Positions 18,242-27,061 of a DNA stretch of 64,000 nt are shown piece after piece (the first letter of the stretch is position 1; every line of letters begins with the position of its first letter). This DNA comes from Zooshikella harenae. GTDB taxonomy: Bacteria > Pseudomonadota > Gammaproteobacteria > Pseudomonadales > Zooshikellaceae. A model generated the notes under the pieces. The model was not told where the DNA came from. It saw nothing but the letters and a program-made list of their open reading frames with translations, and made no database searches. The stretch covers positions 49,891 through 113,890 of the forward strand of contig NZ_JAGSOY010000009.1 of NCBI RefSeq assembly GCF_018837975.1. The letters run 5' to 3'. A program made the translations under genes and the position numbers.

Positions 18242-19063
18242 TCAAGTGTTTAATGCCTGTTGATATGCCTCTGCAAGTTTGGTGTCATACCGATTTTTAG
18301 CATAGGCAGGACCATTATAGCACTTGGCAAATTTAGCCCAGTCATGATTCCGTAGTGCTTGAAGCATCATGTTATGCGCTTTAATAAATGTTACAAATGC
18401 CATCAGCTGGGCTTCTTCACTGTTACACATCGCTTCAACAAATGCCTCCGCTGTTTCAAAACCTGCGAGCTGGTAGTTAAAACCCATTATTTGAAACTTT
18501 CCCCAAGAGGCTGATTTTAAAGCTTCTTTTTTATTGAGTAATTTGGCTTCCTCGAGCCGTTGATATTCTTTTAAACCACCTTTGTAGAGTTTTGGGTTCC
18601 ATTTTCGAGATGATATATGTGGATAACCTTCATCAAATTGATGCTGTGTTAATCGGCTAAATATGTGTGCTTCAAATAATATTGCGGGTTTATTTTTAGC
18701 AATAAATGCTTTGCCACAGCTTTCAACGGCTGCCACGGCTTTAACCACAGCATGATCGACATCAAGTTGATTTGCTGCACGTTGATAACAGTCAGAATGA
18801 CTAATTGATGAAGTTTTAATTGTTGGCTTTGCAATGTTTATTTTGGGGGGAGAAGTAACATTTTTGGATGGTGTTTTTTTTTCAGTTGAAGGTATTTGGT
18901 TTATGTCAATATCTGGAACTATTAGTGTGTCGCCGGCATAAATTAAATCGGGATTTTCAGCAAGATGAGGGTTTGCTGCAATGAGTTCTCTTAATGATAA
19001 ACGATATTTTTTGGCAATTGAGGTTAATGTATCGCCGCGTTTGATTAGGTATTTAACTGTCAT
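18242..19063 (-). CDS. LysM - N-acetylmuramidase domain protein (DUF3380/PF11860 type)
   Basis: 273 residues. N-terminal LysM (residues 1-50): VKYLIKRGDTLTSIAKKYRL, ANPHLAENPDLIYAGDTLIVP. A basic Pro/Ser/Thr linker (55-95) joins a C-terminal muramidase domain (about 96-272) with the diagnostic AVAAVESCGKAFI (catalytic Glu region), ILFEAHIFSRLT, ASWGKFQIMGFNYQLAGF and FAKCYNGPAYAKNRYD. This domain is typical of phage endolysins and also occurs in bacterial secreted lysins. No signal peptide or membrane segment is present, so export would need a holin, lysis or a contact-dependent secretion system; none of these is nearby. ATG 19063 is preferred over an upstream TTG. No other phage genes surround it. 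Confidence 0.85.
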   Translation of the reverse strand: MTVKYLIKRGDTLTSIAKKYRLSLRELIAANPHLAENPDLIYAGDTLIVPDIDINQIPSTEKKTPSKNVTSPPKINIAKPTIKTSSISHSDCYQRAANQLDVDHAVVKAVAAVESCGKAFIAKNKPAILFEAHIFSRLTQHQFDEGYPHISSRKWNPKLYKGGLKEYQRLEEAKLLNKKEALKSASWGKFQIMGFNYQLAGFETAEAFVEAMCNSEEAQLMAFVTFIKAHNMMLQALRNHDWAKFAKCYNGPAYAKNRYDTKLAEAYQQALNT

Positions 19064-19150
19064 CTTACTACCCAGCAACTGCCAATATTATTAAGGGTAG
19101 CAGACTAAATGTTTTGCAGTTGGTTTAAGGATAGATGGTTTAAAACGTTG

Positions 19151-19179
19151 AAAAGGTATGGAGTAACTCCATACCTTTT
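19151..19179. terminator. Strong terminator downstream of the transglutaminase gene
   Basis: Stem AAAAGGTATGGAG (19151-19163), loop TAA... and CTCCATACCTTTT (19167-19179), T-rich on both exits. It ends minus-strand transcription from the transglutaminase gene before the muramidase gene. Confidence 0.85.
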
Positions 19180-19202
19180 TGTAGAGGTTAATCTACAGGG
19201 TT

Positions 19203-20735
19203 TTACTGACCGGCTGACCAGTTAAACAGTTGCTCAACAATGCTTGTTAGTGGTTGGTCATAGCGAGATACATAGGTAGCATAGCCTTTCCAGTTAGATG
19301 GAATAGGTTGACCTTTTTGCCAATTGCCACCTGGGTTATACATGGATACTGCACGACTGTCAGGTCCTGGTGTCCACAGAAAGTCAGGATGACGGTTATT
19401 GTACCATTCACCACCGACGATATTACCTTGACCGTCTAATTCTAAGTCATAAGTATAACGTACAGTTGTTTTACCATCATAACGAGGTGTATCTGTACTA
19501 CGATGTGTTGGGCTAGTTTCGACCATATAAGACATACTCATTTGTACACCCACTACATAAGTAGCATTGCCACGGTATTTTTTAAACTTATCACGGCTGA
19601 AGTCAGCCAGTTTAATCATGGCATCTTTAGCACTATCAAATGCTTTACCTGATTCAGGGTTAAAGTAAGTGTAGGAGTATTGATAAACAGGTTGATTCCA
19701 TACTTGATAGTCATAAGTGGCATCAAGTACAAAGCTGCGTTTGCTAACACCAATTTGGTTTACAACTGATTGGTGCCAGCTACCTGGGTTATTGTCAAAA
19801 CATTGTTGATCAATTACACGACCATTTTCGTCTTGTTTTGGATTTTTTGTATTACAGCGGCCACCAATAAAACGTGTTCTGGGCGATGCTTCTGCCCATA
19901 ATAATGTGCCTAATGCTTTAATATCAGAGGGGTAGAATTTAATGTCTACACCATCAGGTGATTTTACGGTAACTGTGTTTTTTGGACGAGGTAACATATA
20001 AGCTGCTGGAGCCCAACCATGACATAAACCCATCCAGCGCTCAACACTACCATTACTGTCAAAATAGCCTTTACCCATTTTCCACATTGAGCTTGTTAAT
20101 GTGTAATTGCTATCACCTACCAACAGATCATATTTTTCAGAGGGTGATAAAGCATCAATATTGCCATTATTTACATAGTTTTGTGGAGGATTTGTTTGGT
20201 TGGCGTAAGTCCAGTAATCATACCAGTTATTTTGATAACCTAAGCCTGAATCGCCGTAACGATCACCTAATGCACCTTTATATAGAGGCCAGTAAGTATC
20301 AGACCAGGGTTGCTCATTTAACTTAGCAGAACGTAAATTTTTGGCATCAATCGTGTGAATATTTTTGATGAGTTGATTACCATTATCTACTAGTCGAGCA
20401 GGGTTATCATTGTATTGGATTGGAGAACGTTTTTTACGACTTTTTTTGTCACTAGATGGTTTACGAATGATGTCTGTTCTAAATAAATCTTTTTCTAAAA
20501 CAAAGTCATTAGACTCGATTTGTTCCTTAGTGAAAATTGTAGTTGGCTCTATTTTTTCACCTTTAAGATTATATTTAGCAGGAACTTCATTCATGACCTC
20601 TTGAGTACTCTGATAAAAGCGGTTTAAGTACTCGCTCACTGCTTTTTGTTCATCAACACTTACTGATGCGCCGGCTTGCGTTGCAATAGCAAGTGCGAGT
20701 AAAGACACAGGAAAAAGAGGTTGAGTTAGTTTCAT
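19203..20735 (-). CDS. Secreted transglutaminase of the elicitor (GP42-like) family
   Basis: 510 residues with a Sec signal peptide (MKLTQPLFPVSLLALAIATQ, cut after AGA). It resembles the transglutaminase-elicitor family known from Phytophthora cell-wall GP42 and from marine Vibrio: the active-site segment RWMGLCHGWAPAAYM places the nucleophile at Cys238, with SWHQSVVNQIG (His321) and FVLDATYDYQVWNQP (Asp338 or Asp342) as likely partners. Such enzymes cross-link proteins through Gln-Lys isopeptide bonds. A dibasic stretch KKSRKKRSP at residues 97-105 separates an N-terminal region from the core and looks like a proteolytic activation site of a zymogen, which would fit the nearby secreted proteases. 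ATG 20735 follows an AGGAAG-like site. Monocistronic with a strong terminator. Confidence 0.82.
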   Translation of the reverse strand: MKLTQPLFPVSLLALAIATQAGASVSVDEQKAVSEYLNRFYQSTQEVMNEVPAKYNLKGEKIEPTTIFTKEQIESNDFVLEKDLFRTDIIRKPSSDKKSRKKRSPIQYNDNPARLVDNGNQLIKNIHTIDAKNLRSAKLNEQPWSDTYWPLYKGALGDRYGDSGLGYQNNWYDYWTYANQTNPPQNYVNNGNIDALSPSEKYDLLVGDSNYTLTSSMWKMGKGYFDSNGSVERWMGLCHGWAPAAYMLPRPKNTVTVKSPDGVDIKFYPSDIKALGTLLWAEASPRTRFIGGRCNTKNPKQDENGRVIDQQCFDNNPGSWHQSVVNQIGVSKRSFVLDATYDYQVWNQPVYQYSYTYFNPESGKAFDSAKDAMIKLADFSRDKFKKYRGNATYVVGVQMSMSYMVETSPTHRSTDTPRYDGKTTVRYTYDLELDGQGNIVGGEWYNNRHPDFLWTPGPDSRAVSMYNPGGNWQKGQPIPSNWKGYATYVSRYDQPLTSIVEQLFNWSAGQ

Positions 20736-21448
20736 TTCTACTTCCTTATATGAGTAACAAAAGATTGTTTAGCCCATTTCCACTTGATATGGCTTGCTTT
20801 TAAGTTGAGCTTTTTTGCTTTAAATATTTAGAGGCTCAACAATTTTATTCTTCAATGAATTTTTGAAATTATTGTTTTGAGGTGTTACCTGTTGTATTAA
20901 TTTTCAAAAGCCCGTCTAGAATATTTTTATAAAAAAATACTCATACTGTCGGTTACATTGGAGATAAACAAACCATTCCTGACAAATACACCTATGCCAG
21001 AGACAAGTGATGTATTAATGTAGTGTGAATTATGTCACAAAGTGTAAATGGATGGCTAGTCTTTTTTTCAAACAAAATTGATTGAAGTCATCTTCTGTAT
21101 AGTTACTTATTGGTTAAAAAATATCTACTTGGATGGAATCAGTTAAAGCTTATTACTGCTAAGGATGCAGCGTTAGAGATTAGATTTTCATAATAAAGAG
21201 TTTTTAGAGAAAAAAACCAACTCAAAAAGTATGCCAAAAAACAATATAAAAAAGGAAATTTTTTTTGGAAAAAAGTACATATTAACTGTGTTTAATCTTT
21301 ATAAGTAGTAAATGGACATTTCGCCGTGTTAGTTAGATACACCTTCCGTGGTGCTTGCCTTTTGACAGGGGCTTTTCCTTTATTATATTTGAAGGTTAAA
21401 TGTTATTGTTTCAGGTGATGAATTATGTTTGCTCATGTATATCAATTT
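20736..21448. other. Long AT-rich intergenic region
   Basis: 713 bases upstream of the transglutaminase gene and downstream of argA. Very AT-rich with A- and T-runs (for example 21210-21270). No ORF with a ribosome site, no clear operator and no obvious argA terminator were seen. Confidence 0.4.
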
Positions 21449-22762
21449 TTATTTTAACTTTTTGACGAATACTTTCGAATTTCTCTGAAAATTATAGAGT
21501 GCCTGCTTTTTCTCTGGAAGGTCTGTTACTTTAGCTGTCTGGAAACCTCTTTCAAGAAACCAGTGTGCGGTTCGAGTGGTCAGTACAAATAAATTTCGGA
21601 TGCCATGACTATTAGCATATTCTTCACAGAAGGTAAGTAGTTGATCACCGTGTGAATGGCCTCGGTAGTCAGAATGAATTGCGAAGCAAGCCAACTCGGC
21701 ACTATCATCAGTGAAGGGGTGAATGGATGCGCAGCCTATTGTCATTCCGTCGCGTTCTATTAGCATAAACTGATTAATTTCTCGTTCTAGCTGCTTTCTT
21801 GAGCGACGAACCAATATGCCCTGTTCTTCTAAAGGCTGGATTAACTCTAATACACCACCAATGTCTTCTATTGAAGCTTGTCTTACTTCTTCGTACCCTG
21901 TATGTGTAATAAGTGTACCAGAACCATCTCGTGTAAAGAGTTCCTGTAATAATGCACCATCAATACTATGACTAATAATATGACTGCGTTTTACATTGAC
22001 AGCACAAGCAGCTAAAGCCGATTGCATGAGTCTAAGCGCTTCTTCATTTTCTTGATCTTGAATGACTTCTCTTGCTTTGGCGGGTGTCATTGCTTTTAAA
22101 AGCTGTCCTGAACGATTATAAATGCCTTGTGCCTTACCAAAGACGATAAGTTTTTCAGCTTTTAATGCAATAGCTGTTTGGGTTGCGACATCTTCTGCGG
22201 CTAAATTAAATACTTCTCCCGTAGGCGAAGAGCCCAGACAGTTCAGTAGAACGACATACCCCTGATCTAATTGTTGATGAATGACCTCATTATCAACCCG
22301 TCTGACTTCTCCTGTGTGCTGGAAGTCAACGCCATCAAAAACACCAAGTGGTTTAGCAGTAACAAAGTTACCACTGATGACTCGAATGCGAGCGTTATGC
22401 ATAGGGGAGTTTGCTAAACCCATAGATAACATCGCTTCTGTTTTGGTGCGAATGTTACCCACTGCATCTTTTACAATTTCCAAAACATCCTTATCTGTAA
22501 CACGTATATTTTTGTAGTAAGCACATGTTATTTCAGTATTCGCAAGTCGTTCATCAATTTGTGGTCTGGCACCAATCACTAATACAAGACGTACACCTAA
22601 ACTGTTAAGTAAGGCAATATCATGGATGGTATTGGCAAAATTGTTATCTTGAACAGCTTCTCCACTTAACATCAGCACAAAGGTTTTTCCTCGGTGAGCA
22701 TTAATGTAAGGCGAAGAGTGGCGGAAAAAGTGAATATACTCAGGTGAAGAAAAATCTACCAT
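21449..22762 (-). CDS. argA: Amino-acid N-acetyltransferase (N-acetylglutamate synthase)
   Basis: First step of arginine synthesis: acetyl-CoA + glutamate to N-acetylglutamate. Classical two-domain ArgA of 437 residues: an N-terminal amino-acid-kinase-like domain (about 1-285; FVLMLSGEAVQD, RLVLVIGARPQID, VVLLNCLGSSPTGEVFNL) that binds the arginine inhibitor in relatives, and a C-terminal GNAT domain (about 290-437; IGCASIHPF, ELACFAIHSDYRGHSHGDQLL, FVLTTRTAHWFLERGF). The N-terminus MVDFSSPEYIHFFRHSSPYI is typical of the Pseudomonas/Vibrio type. argE lies 145 bases upstream on the same strand; a weak terminator separates them. Confidence 0.96.
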   Translation of the reverse strand: MVDFSSPEYIHFFRHSSPYINAHRGKTFVLMLSGEAVQDNNFANTIHDIALLNSLGVRLVLVIGARPQIDERLANTEITCAYYKNIRVTDKDVLEIVKDAVGNIRTKTEAMLSMGLANSPMHNARIRVISGNFVTAKPLGVFDGVDFQHTGEVRRVDNEVIHQQLDQGYVVLLNCLGSSPTGEVFNLAAEDVATQTAIALKAEKLIVFGKAQGIYNRSGQLLKAMTPAKAREVIQDQENEEALRLMQSALAACAVNVKRSHIISHSIDGALLQELFTRDGSGTLITHTGYEEVRQASIEDIGGVLELIQPLEEQGILVRRSRKQLEREINQFMLIERDGMTIGCASIHPFTDDSAELACFAIHSDYRGHSHGDQLLTFCEEYANSHGIRNLFVLTTRTAHWFLERGFQTAKVTDLPEKKQALYNFQRNSKVFVKKLK

Positions 22763-22872
22763 GCTAACAGGCTCATCAATACGGTTATGTGTGATCTACA
22801 TTTAACTGAATTATTATACCTAACCACGTATTAGCGGCTAGTTACCATTATCTTTTTGTATTCTATTTAGAT

Positions 22873-22897
22873 AAAAAATAAGTGGGCAATTATGCCC
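22873..22897 (-). terminator. Weak terminator downstream of argE
   Basis: GGGCA (22884-22888) and TGCCC (22893-22897) form a short stem followed on the minus strand by ACTTATTTTTT. Only five strong base pairs, so read-through into argA is plausible. Confidence 0.45.
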
Positions 22898-22907
22898 CAT
22901 TAAATGG

Positions 22908-24089
22908 TTAGGTAGCTTTTAAACCTGGTGATGCAATGCAGTAGTGATGGATTAGTTGCTGCAATATTTTTATAAATGGGTTAATACGTGATAATGGCAA
23001 ACACTCATCGGGTTGATGTGCTCTAGCGATATCTCCAGGACCAAGTACCACAGTATCCATACCTAAGGATCGTAAAAAGGGAGCTTCAGTCGCAAATGCC
23101 ACGCTTTCTGCTTGCTGTTGAGTGAGTTGTTGGCAATATTGTACAAATTGACTTTGTGCTGGCGTTTCAAATGCTTCAACACTGGGAAATAGAGGATTGA
23201 GCTCGATATCGATTGATCTTTGCTCTGCAATTAGGGCAAGTCTTTTGCGTATACTGTCTCGGAGGTCTTCTGTTTTCATGCCAGGTAATGGCCTTAGGTC
23301 AAAGGCTAACTCGCAACTACCACATATACGGTTTGGGTTATCACCACCATGGATACAGCCTAGATTCATGGTGGGTGTAGGAACGGTAAAAAGCGGGTTA
23401 TTAAACTGGCTAGCAAGTTGCTGGCGAAACTGCATGAGATCACCCAAAACATAATACATGGCATCTAAAGCATTGTTACCAAGACTGGGATCACTGGAGT
23501 GTCCTGATGAGCCATGTATTGAGACTCGTTCCATCATGATCCCTTTATGCATATTAATAGGTTTCATGTTGGTCGGTTCACCAATAAGGGCAAATCTGCC
23601 TAGTTTTTTTTGTGCATCAACTAAGGCGCGAGCTCCATCCATTGAGGTCTCTTCATCCGCTGTAGCAACGATGACAAGCGGACTTTGAAATTTTTGTGCT
23701 AACAAAGGTTTTACTGCTTCAATGATGAGCGGGAAAAAACCTTTCATATCACAAATGCCCAAGCCGAAGTAGGCATCATCACGCTCGGTAAGCTGAAATG
23801 GGTTGCTTTGCCATAGGTGTTCATCACAGGGTACTGTATCAGTGTGGCCTGCTAGTACTAATCCGCTAGTTCCTTCACCATAACGGGCGATCAGGTTTAG
23901 TTTTTTATTATGAGTCGTATGAACGGGCATTAGGTCAACCTGAAACCCTAGCGTTTCAAACCAAGTGGCTAACTGAGTAATGACAGGTTGATTTGTTTGA
24001 TCCAGTTGGGGGTTAGCACTACTGATAGAGTTGGAGGCTATAAGATTAGCCAACATTTCAGAAAGAGGGGGAAGGATGGGTGTGCTCAT
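22908..24089 (-). CDS. argE: N-acetylornithine deacetylase
   Basis: Deacetylates N-acetylornithine to ornithine in arginine synthesis; M20 metallopeptidase family, dinuclear zinc. Metal-site motifs in order: LAGHTDTVPCDE (His, Asp), GLGICDMKGFFPL (bridging Asp), TADEETSMDGA (Glu-Glu), and a C-terminal RAHQPDECLPLSRI (His). The start ATG 24089 (393 residues, MSTPILPPLSEML) is preceded by GGAAA at six bases; the frame runs 20 codons further up but that part is hydrophobic and unlike the family. It is downstream of pit but separated by a terminator. Confidence 0.95.
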   Translation of the reverse strand: MSTPILPPLSEMLANLIASNSISSANPQLDQTNQPVITQLATWFETLGFQVDLMPVHTTHNKKLNLIARYGEGTSGLVLAGHTDTVPCDEHLWQSNPFQLTERDDAYFGLGICDMKGFFPLIIEAVKPLLAQKFQSPLVIVATADEETSMDGARALVDAQKKLGRFALIGEPTNMKPINMHKGIMMERVSIHGSSGHSSDPSLGNNALDAMYYVLGDLMQFRQQLASQFNNPLFTVPTPTMNLGCIHGGDNPNRICGSCELAFDLRPLPGMKTEDLRDSIRKRLALIAEQRSIDIELNPLFPSVEAFETPAQSQFVQYCQQLTQQQAESVAFATEAPFLRSLGMDTVVLGPGDIARAHQPDECLPLSRINPFIKILQQLIHHYCIASPGLKAT

Positions 24090-24132
24090 AATGGTTTCCA
24101 AGATTTTTTTTATGATGATTAATGCACACCTT

Positions 24133-24167
24133 AAAAGAAAACCAGCCACTTAGAAAGTTAGCTGGTT
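24133..24167 (-). terminator. Terminator of the DUF47-pit operon
   Basis: AACCAGC (24140-24146) and GCTGGTT (24161-24167) form a stem with a 14-base loop; on the minus strand it is followed by TTCTTTTAA. It lies between pit and argE. Confidence 0.6.
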
Positions 24168-24200
24168 CTTTAAGCTTATACTTGAAAGACTTGTTTGGAT

Positions 24201-25472
24201 TTAAGTAAATAAGGCTTTCAGTATGTAGAAGAAAATAATGGCAAGACATGCACCCGCTGGAAGAGTGATAACCCAGGACATGATGATACTGCCTATGACG
24301 CGAAGGTTAAGTGCGCCGATACCTCGGGCAAGACCAACACCCAGTACAGCTCCTACTAAAGTATGTGTGGTTGAAACAGGAAGCCCTGTGCCAGAAGCAA
24401 GTACAACAGTTGTAGCTGCGGCTAATTCTGCAGCAAAACCACGGCTTGGTGTAAGCTCAGTGATTTTTTTACCAATGGTTTGCATTACCTTATAACCATA
24501 GGTAGCAAGTCCAGCAATAATACCCATTCCACCCAGTAAGAGTATCCACCAAGGCATGCTTGCTTTGGCAAGAATTTGGCCTGATGAACTAATAACACTA
24601 TAAATAGCGGCTAATGGACCGACAGCATTAGCGACATCATTTGAGCCATGGGCAAATGCCATAGAGCATGCTGTGAAAATCATGAGTATCGCAAACAATT
24701 TTTCGACGCTGGTAAAATGAAAATCTTTATCAGCTTTTGGGTCAGGTTTGATACGACTTAAGATAACTTTACCTAAAGCCATTACTGCTAAGCCAAAAAG
24801 GAGTGCAATTAGGAAGCTTTGACCATATGAAAGGTCAAGACCAATATGCTTTAAGCCCTTAACCAACGTCACCATTGCAATCATGAACCCTGTGAAAAAC
24901 ATGTACATAGGGACAAATTTCTGTGCACACTCAAAGGGTTTTTCTCGATTTAAAATAAGTTTTTGAACACTTGTGAAAAGTCCAAATGCGATGGTTCCTG
25001 ATAAAAGAGGAGAAACTACCCAGCTTGCCGCAATAGTGCCAACTTTCCCCCAATTAACAACATCAACGGATATACCTACAGCGGCGAAGCCAACAATGGC
25101 ACCAATGATGGAGTGTGTTGTACTAACAGGCCAGCCTTTTAATGATGCGACTAGCAGCCAGCATCCTGCAGCGAGGAGGGCAGAAAGCATTCCATAGACA
25201 AGCAGCTCAGGTTGTTCTGCCAAAATAGGCAGGCTGGGATCAACAATACCTTTACGAATTGTTGCAGTAACAGATCCCCCAGCTAAATAAGCACCAGCAA
25301 ATTCAAAAAACATAGCAATAAAAATTGCTTGTTTTACTGTCAGGGCTCTTGAGCCAACTGATGTCCCCATTGCGTTCGCGACATCGTTTGCGCCAACGCC
25401 CCAAGCCATGAAAAAACCAAAAAGACAGGCCATGCCCAATAATAGCGGGCCATATTCAGCAATAATGCTCAT
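24201..25472 (-). CDS. pit: PiT-family inorganic phosphate transporter
   Basis: Inner-membrane low-affinity phosphate (metal-phosphate)/cation symporter, 423 residues with about ten membrane helices. The duplicated PiT signature is clear: GANDVANAMGTSVGSRALT near the N-terminus and HGSNDVANAVGPLAAI in the second half, with GWPVSTTHSIIGAIVG and GTGLPVSTTHTLVGAVLG as the paired inner repeats. It lies 28 bases after the DUF47 gene on the same strand; this PhoU-like/PiT pairing is widespread and points to a regulator-transporter unit. Confidence 0.95.
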   Translation of the reverse strand: MSIIAEYGPLLLGMACLFGFFMAWGVGANDVANAMGTSVGSRALTVKQAIFIAMFFEFAGAYLAGGSVTATIRKGIVDPSLPILAEQPELLVYGMLSALLAAGCWLLVASLKGWPVSTTHSIIGAIVGFAAVGISVDVVNWGKVGTIAASWVVSPLLSGTIAFGLFTSVQKLILNREKPFECAQKFVPMYMFFTGFMIAMVTLVKGLKHIGLDLSYGQSFLIALLFGLAVMALGKVILSRIKPDPKADKDFHFTSVEKLFAILMIFTACSMAFAHGSNDVANAVGPLAAIYSVISSSGQILAKASMPWWILLLGGMGIIAGLATYGYKVMQTIGKKITELTPSRGFAAELAAATTVVLASGTGLPVSTTHTLVGAVLGVGLARGIGALNLRVIGSIIMSWVITLPAGACLAIIFFYILKALFT

Positions 25473-25500
25473 AGTCAGTTACCGAATTACTGAGATTTTT

Positions 25501-26181
25501 TTACCGGGCAAGTAATAGTTGTAAGTGACTACCAACTCGAGATGCTCGATCTGCCAAGTCCCCTATCCAATCAATAATTTTGTAGAGGAACATGACATCC
25601 ACGGGAGGTAAATTCTTTTCCTGTTCAAACAGGGTGGCGCGAATAGAGATTTGTAACTCATCCGTGTCACTTTCGATGGCATCCAGTTCCTCAATCATCT
25701 TTTCAACAATGCCTACTTCTCGACCAGCAAAGCCTGTCTCGACCAGCTCATCTAGCTCACTCATTGCTTTTAATGCTTGTGCAGACGTATCAACAGAACG
25801 TTGAACATACTTAAGGAAAGGAGCATGAAGTTCGGCAGGTACTTGCATTTTTCGACCTAACATGAGGCCTGCAATATCCTTCGCTCGATTGGCGACTTTA
25901 TCCTGAACAGTAATAATGTCCAGTAAGTCAGTACGAGGTACGGGAAGAAATAAGCTCTTTGGCAAAGAGAGGCGGATCTTTTTCTTCAGAAGATCAGCAT
26001 CGCCTTCAAGCTGAGCTATTTCAGCCTGTATTTTCGCAGCTTCATCCCAGTTATCATCCAGGACGGCTTCTATAAATGGTACTAATAATGTTGCACACTC
26101 ATGAGCTTTAGAGATGTGCTTTTGGATCGGCCCTATCGGCGAGCGTCCAAACATACTTAATAGTAGGTTGTTCGCAGGCAT
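25501..26181 (-). CDS. DUF47/TIGR00153 PhoU-like protein, partner of PiT
   Basis: 226-residue helical cytosolic protein of the PhoU-like DUF47 family. Visible features: MFGRSPIGPIQKHISKAHEC at the N-terminus, long amphipathic helices with acidic/His metal-binding patterns, QDKVANRAKDIAGLMLGRKM and, at the C-terminus, KIIDWIGDLADRASRVGSHL. These proteins are thought to tune the adjacent phosphate transporter. Start ATG 26181, with AGGAAAA about seven to ten bases ahead; an upstream TTG-type extension of 20 codons is rejected. First gene of the DUF47-pit operon. Confidence 0.9.
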   Translation of the reverse strand: MPANNLLLSMFGRSPIGPIQKHISKAHECATLLVPFIEAVLDDNWDEAAKIQAEIAQLEGDADLLKKKIRLSLPKSLFLPVPRTDLLDIITVQDKVANRAKDIAGLMLGRKMQVPAELHAPFLKYVQRSVDTSAQALKAMSELDELVETGFAGREVGIVEKMIEELDAIESDTDELQISIRATLFEQEKNLPPVDVMFLYKIIDWIGDLADRASRVGSHLQLLLAR

Positions 26182-26420
26182 GACAGCTTTTTCCTGTGAG
26201 AATTTGGCGCAAGTATAAGTGCTTGGTGAAAATGAAACCACCCCTAATGTAAGAAAAAATAAACAATCTTTAGTACTTTATTAGAAAGTCTAGTGTTCTC
26301 AATGCCTTAGTAGCATTATTCATTATGCTAGGCACGCTGTTCAGAGTTTTTTATTAATAGACGTCAGACAAGTTTAATATCACTAGAGTGTTAACACTAA
26401 TTGCTTATCAGGAGAAAGAA

Positions 26421-27059
26421 ATGGGGGCAGAAACAGAATTAAAGCTGGCTATAAATGAAGAGTATGTAGCGCATTTTCGTCAGCTCTCATTGCTCAGCAA
26501 TAAAGCAAGTAAGTATGAGGGGAAGCAACAGCTCATTAATCATTATTATGATACAGCTGACCAGCAGCTTCATAAGCAATGTGTTGCTTTACGAACACGA
26601 TTAAAAGGGGACGGGTGTTGGTTACAGACGTTGAAAACACGGGGGAGCAGTGTAGATGGCTTGTCTGTGCGTGGTGAGTGGGAGTGGCCTTTATCATCAT
26701 CTGAGTTGGATTTTACTTACTTAACGACAGAAGTATGGCCAGAAGCATTACGAAATATTAATCCCGCAGACTTACAGGTAACACTGAGTACAAATTTTGA
26801 GCGTGAGAGCTGGCACGTTACTTTGGTTAATGGGGCTGTTATCGAGATTGCCTTAGACATTGGGGCAATATTGGCAGGTGGTGCTCAGCAGCCAATAAGT
26901 GAAGTCGAACTTGAGTTAAAGCAGGGCTCAGTTGATGACTTAAAAGGGTTAGCACACGAAATAATGAAATTTATCCAATTAGAGCCGTGTGATTTAAGTA
27001 AAGCTGAGCGAGGTTATCTATTATTAAACATAGGTAACAGTTGTGAAGTGAATGAATAG
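26421..27059 (+). CDS. CYTH domain protein (probable inorganic triphosphatase)
   Basis: 212 residues, start ATG 26421 directly after AGGAGAAAGAA. The N-terminal ETELKLA is the ExExK motif of the CYTH triphosphate-tunnel family; further tunnel strands include YYDTADQQLHKQCVALRTR, GCWLQTLKTRG, VRGEWEWPL, IEIALDIGAI and SEVELELKQG. The family hydrolyses inorganic triphosphate or acts on other triphosphates; no CHAD domain follows. The stop codon is two bases from the ATG of the GspE-like gene, so the two are coupled. The same pairing beside pit/argA is known in Pseudomonas. Confidence 0.88.
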   Translation: MGAETELKLAINEEYVAHFRQLSLLSNKASKYEGKQQLINHYYDTADQQLHKQCVALRTRLKGDGCWLQTLKTRGSSVDGLSVRGEWEWPLSSSELDFTYLTTEVWPEALRNINPADLQVTLSTNFERESWHVTLVNGAVIEIALDIGAILAGGAQQPISEVELELKQGSVDDLKGLAHEIMKFIQLEPCDLSKAERGYLLLNIGNSCEVNE

Positions 27060-27061
27060 CA

